Assembly: GCF_034377145.1 (NCBI RefSeq)
Contig: NZ_CP139707.1
Span: 3,269,501 to 3,333,500 of the forward strand
From: Sulfitobacter sp. OXR-159
GTDB taxonomy: Bacteria; Pseudomonadota; Alphaproteobacteria; Rhodobacterales; Rhodobacteraceae
Direction of reading: 5' to 3'
Length of the DNA: 64,000 bases
Both the position numbers and the translations under genes were made by a program. The notes under the pieces were generated by a model. The model was not told the origin of the DNA, searched no databases, and worked only from the letters and a program-made list of their open reading frames with translations. Shown here piece by piece: positions 26,517 through 36,683 of the stretch. The number at the start of each line of letters is the position of its first letter. Position 1 is the first letter of the stretch.

Positions 26517-27209
26517 TCAGCTCGGCGGCGTCCAGCGGCCCGGCAGATCAGGGTCCTGCTGCCCTCGCGGCGCTTTGATGTGGCTCAAAAGCCAGTTCGG
26601 CCCGGCCATCAGTCGGCTGAGCGTCGGGCTTTCGCGCACTTGGGCTTTGAGTTTTTCGATCTGCATCACATCGTCGATCCGCCGGTCCAAGAAAGACCAC
26701 GTCGCCTGATGCCCCTCGCTGGCATCCCCCAGCCAATAGAGCAGCGTGGCAGAATAAACCCCAGACAGCGTGGCGCGTTTGCTGTACCAGTTAACATCAT
26801 CCGATGTATCGCCGAGTGCAGTCCAGATTTTATCGCTGGTCTCCCAGATCAGGCCTGCCCCTTCGGGCGCGTGATGCGGCAGGGCGAAAAGCGTGCTGCC
26901 TCGGCGGATCGCCTCACGATCCCCGGCTTCGAGCCGCAGGCGCACGGCCTTGGCAATTCGGTCCCTGAACCGCATCTGTGATAGATCAGCCTGCGCCAAA
27001 CCTTCCAACATCTTGGCATCGCCCCGCCGGTGATAGGCCACGGCCAGATCGACCGCCCCGCGCGGGCAAACCGCGCGCGCCAGCGCCGGGTCCAGACCGC
27101 TGTCCTTGATCGCGGCATTGAACGTCGCGGGCGACCAGCCGTCAAACGGCACATGCATCAATGCGGCATCAAGCAGCTGGTCCTTTGGGTCGGCCTTGGG
27201 CGGGGTCAT
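26517..27209 (-). CDS. coq9: COQ9 family ubiquinone biosynthesis protein
   Basis: A 230-residue TetR-fold lipid-binding protein that in mitochondria supports Coq7 in ubiquinone synthesis. The central COQ9 signature is visible as DVNWYSKRATLSGVYSATLL and YWLGDASEGHQATWSFLDRR. The N-terminal third is TetR-like helical without a clear DNA-binding motif. The ATG at 27209 follows GGAG. It is divergent from rpsU, 110 bp apart. Loss of function would be expected to lower ubiquinone. Confidence 0.9.
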   Translation of the reverse strand: MTPPKADPKDQLLDAALMHVPFDGWSPATFNAAIKDSGLDPALARAVCPRGAVDLAVAYHRRGDAKMLEGLAQADLSQMRFRDRIAKAVRLRLEAGDREAIRRGSTLFALPHHAPEGAGLIWETSDKIWTALGDTSDDVNWYSKRATLSGVYSATLLYWLGDASEGHQATWSFLDRRIDDVMQIEKLKAQVRESPTLSRLMAGPNWLLSHIKAPRGQQDPDLPGRWTPPS

Positions 27210-27319
27210 GGCGGGCTCCTATCGGGGCGTGATGGGGTGGACAAAGGAGATATAGGCTGTTATAGGCCCATTTCCTGCAATTCCTTGCAACTTTATCCTA
27301 GAAAGGTGGTGACAACCAC

Positions 27320-27526
27320 ATGCAGGTTAGTGTTCGCGACAACAACGTCGATCAGGCCCTTCGGGCTCTGAAGAAAAAGCTACAGCGCGAAGGCGTTTTC
27401 CGTGAAATGAAGCTCAAGCAACATTTCGAGAAACCGTCCGAGAAAAAAGCGCGCGAGAAAGCTGAAGCGATCCGTCGTGCCCGTAAACTGGCACGGAAAA
27501 AAGCGCAACGCGAAGGTATGATGTAA
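27320..27526 (+). CDS. rpsU: 30S ribosomal protein S21
   Basis: A 68-residue basic ribosomal protein, [20 protein letters not shown] at the start and a Lys/Arg/Ala helix to the end. It fits S21 along its whole length. GAAAGGTGGTGA upstream supplies the ribosome site. It stands alone with its own terminator at 27556. Confidence 0.96.
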   Translation: MQVSVRDNNVDQALRALKKKLQREGVFREMKLKQHFEKPSEKKAREKAEAIRRARKLARKKAQREGMM

Positions 27527-27555
27527 ATCATTCCCGCGACACGCAACAGATATAG

Positions 27556-27590
27556 AACCCCCGGTGCCGATGGCAGCGGGGGTTTTGTTT
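27556..27590 (+). terminator. rpsU terminator
   Basis: AACCCCC (27556-27562) pairs with GGGGGTT (27578-27584), followed by TTGTTTT. A classic intrinsic terminator. Confidence 0.88.
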
Positions 27591-27609
27591 TGTGGGGGAG
27601 CGCAGCGGA

Positions 27610-27750
27610 GCCGGGCAACGCCAGACCGCGGGGTGGCGCTCGAAATCCCCCAATTAGGCAGTTTATGGTAGCTGCGCTTGGGAAATACCTCAGGACGGCA
27701 CGACCTCAGCAAAGGCGCCAGCCCGTCCGGGCGGTCTGGCGCTGCCCGGC
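27610..27750. repeat. Inverted-repeat-bounded GC-rich intergenic element
   Basis: The 20-bp arms 27610-27629 and 27731-27750 are inverted copies with one mismatch (core CAACGCCAGACCGC against GCGGTCTGGCGCTG). Further short hairpins follow, including GGCCTTCGGCC at 27750-27760. No gene is seen in 27591-27807. It could be a dispersed repeat of the Rhodobacteraceae type, a miniature transposon relic, or a structured RNA. Confidence 0.6.
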
Positions 27751-27807
27751 GGCCTTCGGCCTTGATTCCGGGCTGGCGGCGCGGCGGCGCAGATCGTGTG
27801 GAACCAA

Positions 27808-28266
27808 CTACACCGGCAGTGCCGTCGTCTTACACACCGTCCTAAGCGCAAAACTCGACTGCATCTGCGCCACCCCCGGCAACCGCGCCAAATGCTGGCG
27901 ATGGATTCGGGCAAAATCCTCGGTGTTCTCCGCCACGATCTTCAACAGGTAATCCGCCGTTCCCGCCATCAGATGACATTCCAACACATCGGGAATGCGC
28001 GAGACCGACTTCTCAAAGGCTTCCAACACCTCTTCGGCCTGCGCCTGCAGGGTGATCTCAACAAACACCGTGGTCGGCATATCCAGCTTGCGCGGGTCAA
28101 GCAGGGCGACATAATCGCGGATATAGCCCTCTTTCTCCAACCGCTGCACACGGCGATGACAGGCCGAGGGCGACAGATGCACCACGTCCGACAATTCGGC
28201 ATTGGACATCCGCCCGTTGCGCTGCAAAGCGCGCAGAACACGCCGATCAATCTCATCCAAGGCCAT
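27808..28266 (-). CDS. Lrp/AsnC family transcription regulator (AldR-like)
   Basis: A 152-residue regulator. The N-terminal helix-turn-helix is in LDEIDRRVLRALQRNGRMSN to CHRRVQRLEKEGYI (about 3-50), followed by the RAM/AsnC ligand-binding domain (VFVEITLQAQAEEVLEAFEK, ECHLMAGTADYLLKI). It is divergent from ald with about 138 bp between, the classical arrangement for a regulator of alanine dehydrogenase that senses L-alanine. The minus frame is open far upstream through the antisense of ald, but the real start is ATG 28266. Confidence 0.9.
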   Translation of the reverse strand: MALDEIDRRVLRALQRNGRMSNAELSDVVHLSPSACHRRVQRLEKEGYIRDYVALLDPRKLDMPTTVFVEITLQAQAEEVLEAFEKSVSRIPDVLECHLMAGTADYLLKIVAENTEDFARIHRQHLARLPGVAQMQSSFALRTVCKTTALPV

Positions 28267-28404
28267 ATGCGCAATACTTTCGCGTCTAATTCCATTTCTA
28301 CGCAATGATATTCGATTACCGCCCAGCTTGGCGACCCCAAATTCGCAGCGATATGCACGACGGCTGTGATAATCCTGTCCCACTACGGAGGAGGAGTGAC
28401 CCCC

Positions 28405-29523
28405 ATGAAAATCGGATGCCCGACAGAAATCAAACCGCAGGAATTCCGCGTCGGCCTGACGCCCAATGCCGCACAAGAAGCCATCGCCCACGGGCATGAG
28501 GTCATCGTGCAGGCAGGGGCGGGCGTCGGCGCGGGCTTTGAAGATGCGGATTACACCGCCGCAGGTGCCACCATCATCGACACGGCCAAGGAAATCTTTG
28601 CCAGCGCCGATATGATCGTCAAGGTGAAGGAGCCACAGGCGGGCGAACGCAAAATGCTGCGCGAAGGGCAATTGCTCTTTACCTATCTGCACCTCGCGCC
28701 CGACCCGGATCAGACGCATGATCTGCTGGCCTCGGGCTGTACCGCGATTGCCTATGAAACCGTGACCGACCGGAATGGCGGGCTGCCCCTCTTGGCGCCG
28801 ATGTCCGAGGTTGCGGGGCGTCTTGCACCGCAGGTTGGCGCTTGGACGCTGCAAAAGGCCAATGGCGGACGCGGCGTGTTGATGGGCGGGGTGCCCGGTG
28901 TTGGCCCGGCCAAGGTTATGGTCATCGGCGGCGGCGTCGTCGGCACCCATGCCGCCCGGATCGCTGCCGGTATGGGTGCGGATGTGACTGTGCTTGATCG
29001 GTCGCTGCCCCGGATGCGCTATCTTGATGACATCTATGGCGGCACCTTCAAAACCGCCTATGCCAGCGCGGGCAACACCATCGAACTGGCACGCCAAGCC
29101 GATATGATCATCGGCGCGGTGCTGATCCCCGGTGCCGCAGCGCCCAAGCTGATCAGCCGCGCGCAACTGTCCGAACTCAAACCCGGCGCAGCGCTGGTCG
29201 ACGTGGCCATTGACCAAGGCGGCTGTTTCGAGACCTCCAAGGCGACCACGCACCAAGACCCGGTTTATGAGGTCGACGGCGTCATGCACTACTGCGTGGC
29301 CAACATGCCCGGCGCCGTGGCGCGCACCTCGACCATCGCGCTTGGCAATGCCACCATGCCCTTCATGCTGGCACTGGCCGATAAGGGCTGGAAACAGGCC
29401 TGCGCGGATGACCCCCACCTCAAGGCCGGGCTCAACGTGCACGCGGGTAAGCTGACCTATGCCGCCGTGGGCGACGCGCTTGGGATCGACAGCATCACCG
29501 CAGATCAAGCCATCGCGGGCTAA
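28405..29523 (+). CDS. ald: Alanine dehydrogenase
   Basis: Interconverts L-alanine and pyruvate plus ammonia with NAD. The 372 residues match the family length. The substrate-binding N-terminal part has MKIGCPTEIKPQEFRVGLTP, KVKEPQ and LFTYLHLAPD. The NAD-binding core is VMVIGGGVVGTHAARIAAGM near residue 172. ATG 28405 is preceded by GGAGGAGG, which rules out the in-frame upstream start. It is probably controlled by the divergent Lrp-type gene. Confidence 0.96.
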   Translation: MKIGCPTEIKPQEFRVGLTPNAAQEAIAHGHEVIVQAGAGVGAGFEDADYTAAGATIIDTAKEIFASADMIVKVKEPQAGERKMLREGQLLFTYLHLAPDPDQTHDLLASGCTAIAYETVTDRNGGLPLLAPMSEVAGRLAPQVGAWTLQKANGGRGVLMGGVPGVGPAKVMVIGGGVVGTHAARIAAGMGADVTVLDRSLPRMRYLDDIYGGTFKTAYASAGNTIELARQADMIIGAVLIPGAAAPKLISRAQLSELKPGAALVDVAIDQGGCFETSKATTHQDPVYEVDGVMHYCVANMPGAVARTSTIALGNATMPFMLALADKGWKQACADDPHLKAGLNVHAGKLTYAAVGDALGIDSITADQAIAG

Positions 29524-29541
29524 ACGCCACCGGTGAGACAC

Positions 29542-29570
29542 GAAAGGCCCGCCAATCTGGCGGGCCTTTC
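29542..29570. terminator. Bidirectional terminator between ald and mscL
   Basis: A perfect 12-bp stem, GAAAGGCCCGCC with GGCGGGCCTTTC, and a 5-base loop. It serves both convergent genes. Confidence 0.9.
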
Positions 29571-29587
29571 TCATTCGATAGCGCCGC

Positions 29588-30019
29588 TTAGCGCGTTTTC
29601 AAAGCATCCCGAATTTCCAACAATACATCAAGCTGCGATGGACCGGTCTTGACCTCTGGCGCCACCTCATCAGGCTTTTCCGCAGCCGATTTCACGCGGT
29701 TCACCATCTTCACCAGGATGAAGACGACGAAGGCGATGATGAAAAAGTTGATCACGGCCATCAGGAACGAGCCGTAAGCAAAGACCGACGCGCCCGCCTC
29801 TCGGGCCTGCTCTAACGAGGCATTCGCGGGCACATCGCCCGACAGCACCGCGTAATTGTTGGTAAAATCCACCCCACCGGTGAAAAGCCCGACGATCGGG
29901 TTGATCAGGTCGGCCACCAGCGACGACACGATCGCCGTAAATGCCGCCCCGACGATGATACCAACGGCCATGTCCATGACATTCCCTTTGGCGATGAAAT
30001 CCTTGAATTCTTGAATCAC
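29588..30019 (-). CDS. mscL: Large-conductance mechanosensitive channel
   Basis: A 143-residue membrane channel that opens under osmotic downshock. The N-terminal [20 protein letters not shown] amphipathic helix and first pore helix are followed by a periplasmic loop (about 45-75), a second helix (about 78-102) and a charged cytosolic bundle. The sequence is canonical. It is convergent with ald and follows the GAF/HWE kinase on the same strand after a 124-bp gap. Confidence 0.95.
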   Translation of the reverse strand: MIQEFKDFIAKGNVMDMAVGIIVGAAFTAIVSSLVADLINPIVGLFTGGVDFTNNYAVLSGDVPANASLEQAREAGASVFAYGSFLMAVINFFIIAFVVFILVKMVNRVKSAAEKPDEVAPEVKTGPSQLDVLLEIRDALKTR

Positions 30020-30142
30020 AGTTCTGTCCCTATTCCACGTCGCGCCGATATCCTCGCCGTCATACCCGATAGTTGGGACTGCGGCACATTGGGGTCAATA
30101 AAGTTTTCAGGTGAACCGCCCGATTTGCAGCTCCGGGCACGC

Positions 30143-31234
30143 CTATTGCCGAAAACAGACCCGCAAAAGCGCGCCATTGGCGCTGAAATCGGTACTCAGT
30201 CGCCCGCTTAGCTGTTCAGCCGCCGTCGCCATCAACAACCGCCCAAGGCCGGTGCTATCGGCACCCGACACGGCACCGTTATGCCCGCGACCATTGTCCC
30301 GACACTCCAAAAGCCAGCTCTCGCCCCCCTCCTGCCGACGCAGAGAAATCCTGATCTCTCCTGCCCGATCCCCGACAAAGGCGTGTTTGATCGAATTGGC
30401 CACGAACTCGCTCACGATCATGCCAAGCGCCGAGGCTTGCACGGCCTGCAACTCGCCCGGCTCGGCCTCGCAAAAGATGGTGACGTGATCCGGCGCGCTG
30501 GCGGCGAGAAGTTTGTTCAACTGCTCAAGGTAGGAAGAGGTTTGCACCTTGCCTCTGCCGCCCTGTCCCATCAATTCGCTGTGCAGCGATGCCACTGCCC
30601 CGAAACGCCGCTCTACAAGGGCGAGTACATCTTTCGCGTCGGGGTCTTGCACCTTGCGCGTCGCCATCCGCAGCAGTGACGCGATGGTCTGGAACGAGTT
30701 TTTCACCCGGTGGTCCATCTCGGCGCGCAGGGCGGCCTCGATGCGGATTTTCTTGCGCAGTTCCAACTGCATCATCACGTGACGCGACAGGGTTTGCAGC
30801 GCTTGGCGTTGGAAGTCGTTCAGGGTGCGCGGCTTGGTATCCAGCACGCAAAGCGTGCCGATCGGTTGGCCGTTCGGCGCGACAAGGTTCGCCCCGGCAT
30901 AGAATTTCACCCGTGGGTCGCCCACATAGAGCGGGTTGTCCACGGTGCGCGAATCGGCCCCCATATCCGAAATCTCGGTAAAGCCCCCATCAATGATAGC
31001 GTGAGAACAGACCGATTGATCCAAACCGGTCTCCTGCGGCTCAAACCCCACACGGGCCTTGAACCATTGGCGTTTTTCATCAACCAGACTGATCAGAGAG
31101 ACGGGCGTTTCGCAGATCTTGGACGCAAGCTCGACGATGTCGTCGAAATCCGCTTCGGCTTCGGTATCAAGAATATCATAGGAATAGAGCGTCTCAAGAC
31201 GCGCGTCCTGCTCTGCGGGCGTGTCGGCTAAAAT
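30143..31234 (-). CDS. GAF-domain HWE/HisKA_2 sensor histidine kinase, probable ATT start
   Basis: A soluble kinase. The GAF domain needs sequence upstream of the first ATG/GTG/TTG: GTG 31051 would cut it in half. In frame, conserved GAF sequence (YDILDTEAEADFDDIVELAS) continues up to ATT at 31234-31232, preceded by AGGAG with 7 bases between. From there the protein has 363 residues: GAF about 12-160, HisKA_2 with His175 in AEMDHRVKNSF, then a HATPase with EFVANSIKHAF and DNGRG. No ATG, GTG or TTG lies between. ATT starts are rare and often subject to IF3 control. No response regulator is adjacent. Confidence 0.78.
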   Translation of the reverse strand: MLADTPAEQDARLETLYSYDILDTEAEADFDDIVELASKICETPVSLISLVDEKRQWFKARVGFEPQETGLDQSVCSHAIIDGGFTEISDMGADSRTVDNPLYVGDPRVKFYAGANLVAPNGQPIGTLCVLDTKPRTLNDFQRQALQTLSRHVMMQLELRKKIRIEAALRAEMDHRVKNSFQTIASLLRMATRKVQDPDAKDVLALVERRFGAVASLHSELMGQGGRGKVQTSSYLEQLNKLLAASAPDHVTIFCEAEPGELQAVQASALGMIVSEFVANSIKHAFVGDRAGEIRISLRRQEGGESWLLECRDNGRGHNGAVSGADSTGLGRLLMATAAEQLSGRLSTDFSANGALLRVCFRQ

Positions 31235-31247
31235 GGACCTTCTCCTT

Positions 31248-31275
31248 CCAAAGTTAACCCGCCACGCAACTTTGG
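31248..31275. promoter_or_regulatory. Inverted repeat before the ATT-start kinase
   Basis: CCAAAGTT (31248-31255) and AACTTTGG (31268-31275) flank 12 bases, just before the ribosome site of the kinase on the minus strand. It could be an operator or a 5'-UTR hairpin. The rest of 31276-31450 shows nothing I can identify. Confidence 0.4.
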
Positions 31276-31450
31276 CACGGCAGCGGGGGTCGGATTTGGC
31301 CTGCCTTTCGGGGGCAGATCAAGGCTGATGAACCTCCAGCTAGTGAAGGTTTAGCCCGCAAGGCAGCGGCGTCCACTACGCTGCCGAATCGATTCGCACT
31401 TAAGCCCTTGATAGATGTTAAATTTTAAGGCGGCTAGCCCCGCTGCCGCG

Positions 31451-31894
31451 TCACCCCGGCAGGGTACCGGTGAGCACATAGCGCAGAATCTCGACCACCT
31501 GAGCCGGTTCGGAGGCCACGGCCAGCGCCGCGGCATCGACTTCCTTTAGCGCATGGGCATGGTCGGGGCCGTGCAGGATGATCAGCGATTTGCCCAAAGC
31601 GGCGGCATAGCCCGCGTCAAAGGCCGCGTTCCACTGCTTGTATTGTTCGCCAAAGCGCACCACGACCACATCCGCTTCGGCAATCGCCTTGCGGGTGCGA
31701 ATCGCGTTGATCTGCGCGCCCTTGCGGTCGTGCCAGAACTTGTCGGCCTCTTCCCCAAGGATCGCCACGCCGCAATCGTCGCTGGCGGCGTGGTCGGTGA
31801 CCGGCGCGATGAAGGTCACCTCAAGGCTGCGCGCCCCTTCGATGATCTGTTCGCGCCAATCGGTGTGGATTTCACCGGAGAGATAGACTTTCAT
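31451..31894 (-). CDS. ytoQ: YtoQ family protein
   Basis: A 147-residue protein of the YtoQ family, related to nucleoside 2-deoxyribosyltransferase folds. MKVYLSGEIHTDWREQI opens the Rossmann-like core. Conserved acidic and aromatic positions appear in GEEADKFWHDRKGAQINAIR and VVRFGEQYKQWNAAFDAGYA. The biochemical role is unproven. AAAGGAC precedes the ATG. It lies 15 bp after pheT on the same strand, so it is likely the last gene of pheS-yrhK-pheT-ytoQ. Confidence 0.82.
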   Translation of the reverse strand: MKVYLSGEIHTDWREQIIEGARSLEVTFIAPVTDHAASDDCGVAILGEEADKFWHDRKGAQINAIRTRKAIAEADVVVVRFGEQYKQWNAAFDAGYAAALGKSLIILHGPDHAHALKEVDAAALAVASEPAQVVEILRYVLTGTLPG

Positions 31895-31909
31895 CGCTCG
31901 TCCTTTCGT

Positions 31910-34306
31910 TCAGCCGCGCAGCACGCCGCCCGTGGCTTTGGTCACTTTCTCGACAACCTTAGCACCGACGGCTTCGATGTCTGCATCCTTCAGCGTCTTG
32001 TCGCTGGGCTGCAGCCGCACAGTGATCGCGAGGGATTTCTTGCCCTCGCCAAGGCTGCCGCCGATGAACTCGTCAAAAACGCGCACGTCTTCGATGAGGT
32101 TCTTGTCGGCCCCCTTGGCCGCATTCACCAGCGTCAGCGCCTCGACATCCGTATCGACGACAAAGGCAAAGTCACGCTCGACCGCTTGCAGGTCACTGAT
32201 TTGTAGTGCCGGGCGCGTGGCACCGGATTTGCGCGGCAGCGGCACTTCGGCGGGATAGATGGTGAAGGCCATCGCGGGGCCTTTGACGTCCATCGCGGCC
32301 AGCACGCGGGGATGCACTTCGCCAAAGATGCCGAGCACTTTTTTCGGGCCAAGGCAGACCTTGCCGTGACGGCCCGGATGCCACCAATCCGCCGCGCCGC
32401 GCAGGACCTGCACCTTGGCGGGCGCGCCGATGGCCGCCAGCACAGCTTCGGCATCGGCTTTGACGTCATAGACATCCACCGCCCGCGCCGCGCCATGCAC
32501 GTCGCGCGGACCGGTGCGGCCCACCAGCAGGCCGCTGACCATGATCTGCTCTTCGCCCGGCTCGCCGCCGCTGAACGCGGGGCCGACCTCAAACAGCGCC
32601 ATATCGGCAAAACCGCGCGCCTGATTACGGGCCGCGGCCTGCAACAGACCGGGCAGCAGATCGGGGCGCATGTGGCTCATATCCGACGAGATCGGGTTTT
32701 CCAGCCGTGTCTCATCCGTACCGCCGCCGAACAGCGCGGCAGAGGCTTGGTCGATGAAGCTGTAAGACACGCATTCGTTGTACCCAAGCGCCGCCGCCGT
32801 GCGCCGTGCGGTCACGACGCGCCGCTGCATGGGCGAGAGCACGGGGCGCGGCACGCCCGTTGTCAGACGCGGCAGCGGCTTGCCTTCGAGCTTGGTGAGC
32901 GACGCAATCCGCGCGACCTCCTCCACCAGATCGGCCTCGCCCTGCACATCGGGCCGCCAGCTTGGCACCTGCGCCATGTCACCGTCGAGCTGGAAGCCAA
33001 GCGCGGTCAGTGTCTGGCGCTGATCGCTCTCGGGGATCGTCATACCGACCAGCGACTGCACTTTGGCCGCGTCCAGCTTGTAGGCGCGGCGGGTGTCAGG
33101 CACTTGCCCTGCAACCACAACCTCAGACGCCTCACCGCCCGCGTGATCAAGGATCATCCGCGTGGCGTGTTCGATGCCATAAGGCGTCCACGCCGGATCA
33201 ATGCCGCGCTCGAAACGGTAGCGCGCATCCGAGTTGATCTTGAGCGCGCGGCCCGCATAGGCGATCTGCACCGGGTCCCAATAGGCGCTTTCGACAAGGA
33301 CGTTCACCGTGTCTTCGGTCACGCCTGTGGCCTCACCGCCCATGATGCCCGCGATGCTTTCCACGCCGCTGTCGTCGGAGATGACCATCTGCCCCGCTTG
33401 CAGGGTATAGGTCTTTTCATCCAGCGCAACGATCTCTTCGCCGCCCTTGGCGCGGTGAACGCGCAGGTTGCCTTTGACCTTATCGGCGTCAAAAACATGC
33501 AGCGGACGGTTGCGGTCGAAGGTGAAGAAGTTGGTCACATCGACAAGGAATGAGATCGGACGCAGCCCGATGGCGCGCAGGCAATCTTGCAGCCACTGCG
33601 GGCTTGGGCCGTTCTTCACACCCTTGATCACGCGGCCATAGAACACCGGGCAGCCGTCCAGCGTGTCATCGTCGATGCTGACAGAGATCGGCGCGGCAAA
33701 GTTACCTTCAACCGCATCGCAATCACGCGGCTTCAGCTTGCCCAAGCCCCGCGCTGCAAGGTCGCGTGCAATGCCGCGCACGCCGAGCGCATCGGGGCGG
33801 TTGGGCGTGATGGCGATCTCGATCACCGGGTCGACCTTCGCGGGGTCATTCTCGGCCAGCCAGTCGATGAACCGGTCGCCGGGCTTGCCCGAGGGCAGCT
33901 CGATGATGCCGTCGTGCTCTTCGCTCAACTCCATCTCGCGCTCGGAGGCCATCATGCCGAAGCTCTCAACACCGCGAATTTTGCCGACGCCGATGGTCGT
34001 GTCGATCCCCGGCACATAGACGCCCGGCTTGGCCACGACGACGGTGATCCCCGCCCGCGCGTTCGGCGCGCCGCAGATGATCTGCATGACGCCTTCGTCG
34101 GTTTCCACCTGACAAACGTTCAGCCGGTCGGCATCGGGGTGTTTTTCGGCGGATTGCACATAGCCGAGGGTAAAGTCGGCCAGCTTCGCCGCCGGGTTCT
34201 CGACGCCTTCGACCTCGAGGCCGAGGTCCGTGAGGGCATAGGTGATCTCATCAATCGACGCCGTGGTGTCGAGATGGTCCTTGAGCCAGGAGAGGGTGAA
34301 TTTCAT
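31910..34306 (-). CDS. pheT: Phenylalanine-tRNA ligase beta subunit
   Basis: A 798-residue subunit of the alpha2-beta2 synthetase. The N-terminal tRNA-binding (EMAP-like) domain is at about 40-150 (YVQSAEKHPDADRLNVCQVE). The B3/B4 editing region follows, with VFYGRVIKGV and FFTFDRNRPLHVFDADK. The catalytic-like core comes after residue 480, and the C-terminal FDX-ACB anticodon-binding domain is at about 700-798. It starts 9 bp after yrhK, so translation is probably coupled. Confidence 0.96.
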   Translation of the reverse strand: MKFTLSWLKDHLDTTASIDEITYALTDLGLEVEGVENPAAKLADFTLGYVQSAEKHPDADRLNVCQVETDEGVMQIICGAPNARAGITVVVAKPGVYVPGIDTTIGVGKIRGVESFGMMASEREMELSEEHDGIIELPSGKPGDRFIDWLAENDPAKVDPVIEIAITPNRPDALGVRGIARDLAARGLGKLKPRDCDAVEGNFAAPISVSIDDDTLDGCPVFYGRVIKGVKNGPSPQWLQDCLRAIGLRPISFLVDVTNFFTFDRNRPLHVFDADKVKGNLRVHRAKGGEEIVALDEKTYTLQAGQMVISDDSGVESIAGIMGGEATGVTEDTVNVLVESAYWDPVQIAYAGRALKINSDARYRFERGIDPAWTPYGIEHATRMILDHAGGEASEVVVAGQVPDTRRAYKLDAAKVQSLVGMTIPESDQRQTLTALGFQLDGDMAQVPSWRPDVQGEADLVEEVARIASLTKLEGKPLPRLTTGVPRPVLSPMQRRVVTARRTAAALGYNECVSYSFIDQASAALFGGGTDETRLENPISSDMSHMRPDLLPGLLQAAARNQARGFADMALFEVGPAFSGGEPGEEQIMVSGLLVGRTGPRDVHGAARAVDVYDVKADAEAVLAAIGAPAKVQVLRGAADWWHPGRHGKVCLGPKKVLGIFGEVHPRVLAAMDVKGPAMAFTIYPAEVPLPRKSGATRPALQISDLQAVERDFAFVVDTDVEALTLVNAAKGADKNLIEDVRVFDEFIGGSLGEGKKSLAITVRLQPSDKTLKDADIEAVGAKVVEKVTKATGGVLRG

Positions 34307-34315
34307 AATCGTTCC

Positions 34316-34597
34316 CTAATTCTCGTATCGTTTGGCCAGATCGGCCATGTCGCCCATCCGATAAAGTTTGATTTCGCGGATCACCCGCAGGCACGGCTTG
34401 GCGGCAAAGAAGATCGAACCAATCAAAAAGAGCCACGTCGCGCTGGTCTGCGTGCTCTCGAAGAAAAACAGCGCCGAACCTACGACAAAGCAGATCGCTG
34501 CGCAGAAATCCACAAAGGTGTAGGCCATCTCGAACTTCGCATAAAGCGCGCGGGAGCCAGCGCTATTCTCGCGGTTTTCGTGACGAAAGAGTTTCAT
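34316..34597 (-). CDS. YrhK-like small membrane protein between pheS and pheT
   Basis: A 93-residue protein with two hydrophobic segments (about 25-46 and 53-68) and a basic C-terminal tail, matching the YrhK domain (FVDFCAAICFVVGSALFFFE, TWLFLIGSIFFAAKP). Its function is unknown. It interrupts the usual pheS-pheT pair: 74 bp after pheS and 9 bp before pheT, so it should be co-transcribed with the synthetase. Confidence 0.78.
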   Translation of the reverse strand: MKLFRHENRENSAGSRALYAKFEMAYTFVDFCAAICFVVGSALFFFESTQTSATWLFLIGSIFFAAKPCLRVIREIKLYRMGDMADLAKRYEN

Positions 34598-34671
34598 TCT
34601 AGACCTGTGTTGCGATGCGTTACGCAGTTTCTGAGGTTTCTATAGCGACCGTGTCGCGCTGAACGCGTAGC

Positions 34672-35745
<1,074 letters not shown>

Positions 35746-35917
35746 GACAGGCCCTTGGAATAATACCCCGTCCTGCTAGCCCTCTCGCCCCGCGAATGCA
35801 AGCCGTAGGGGTTGTAGCGGCATGGGGGAACCACCACCTCTGCCATGCGTTAGGCCGCATCCCTCCGGCGCGCCCTCATGGCAGCGGCGCGCCCAAACTC
35901 CCCCGAAAGGAGAGACT

Positions 35918-36592
35918 ATGAAAATCCTGATGGTTCTGACATCGCATGACGAACTGGGCGACACCGGCAACAAGACCGGCTTCTGGCTCGAAGAATTCGC
36001 TGCGCCCTACTACGTCTTCAAAGACGCGGGCGCTGATGTGACCCTCGCCTCGCCCAAGGGCAGCCAGCCGCCGCTTGACCCCAACAGCGACAGCGACGAC
36101 GCGCAGACTGATGCCACTCGCCGTTTCAAAGACGACGACGCTGCGCAAAAAGCGCTCGCCTCGACCAAAGTGCTGGGCGACGTGGATGCGGACGGTTTCG
36201 ACGCGATCTTCTACCCCGGTGGCCACGGCCCGCTGTGGGATCTGGCCAATGACGCCGACAGCAAGCGCCTGATCGAGACCTTCTGGGCCTCCGACCGCCC
36301 CGTTGGCGCCGTTTGCCACGCGCCTGCGGTGTTCAAGGACACCCAAGCCGACGGCAAGCCGCTGGTCTCTGGCAAGCGCGTCACCGGCTTCACCAACACC
36401 GAGGAAGAGGGCGTTGGCCTCACCGATGTGGTGCCCTTCTTGGTCGAAGATATGCTGAAGAAAAACGGTGGCGACTACAGCAAGGGCGACGATTGGGCGT
36501 CTTACGTGCTGGTCGACGGCAAGCTGGTCACCGGCCAGAACCCCGCCTCTTCCGAAGAAGCGGCGAAAGAGATGCTGGCACTGTTGAAGTAA
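35918..36592 (+). CDS. DJ-1/PfpI family protein (Hsp31/glyoxalase III-like)
   Basis: A 224-residue class I glutamine amidotransferase-like protein. The nucleophile elbow is GAVCHAPA, and FYPGGHGPLWDL with EFAAPYYVF fits the Hsp31-type subgroup that handles methylglyoxal or acts as a chaperone. A long insertion near residues 47-75 with SDSDDAQTDATRR is typical of that subgroup. AAAGGAGA precedes ATG 35918. The tail is unbroken. The physiological role here is inferred. Confidence 0.87.
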   Translation: MKILMVLTSHDELGDTGNKTGFWLEEFAAPYYVFKDAGADVTLASPKGSQPPLDPNSDSDDAQTDATRRFKDDDAAQKALASTKVLGDVDADGFDAIFYPGGHGPLWDLANDADSKRLIETFWASDRPVGAVCHAPAVFKDTQADGKPLVSGKRVTGFTNTEEEGVGLTDVVPFLVEDMLKKNGGDYSKGDDWASYVLVDGKLVTGQNPASSEEAAKEMLALLK

Positions 36593-36683
36593 CGGCATGA
36601 GGGGGCGCAGCCGCGCCCCCTTCCCCGCCCGGAGGAACCGCCGGTGGTCGCGGCGTGTTTTACCTCTGAAAGGAGCCTCCGAC

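Noticed and set aside
28267..29574. Long minus-strand open frame joined to the Lrp gene, 588 codons in total
   Set aside because: It is the antisense of ald. The Lrp domain begins exactly at ATG 28266, and the upstream part has no family resemblance.
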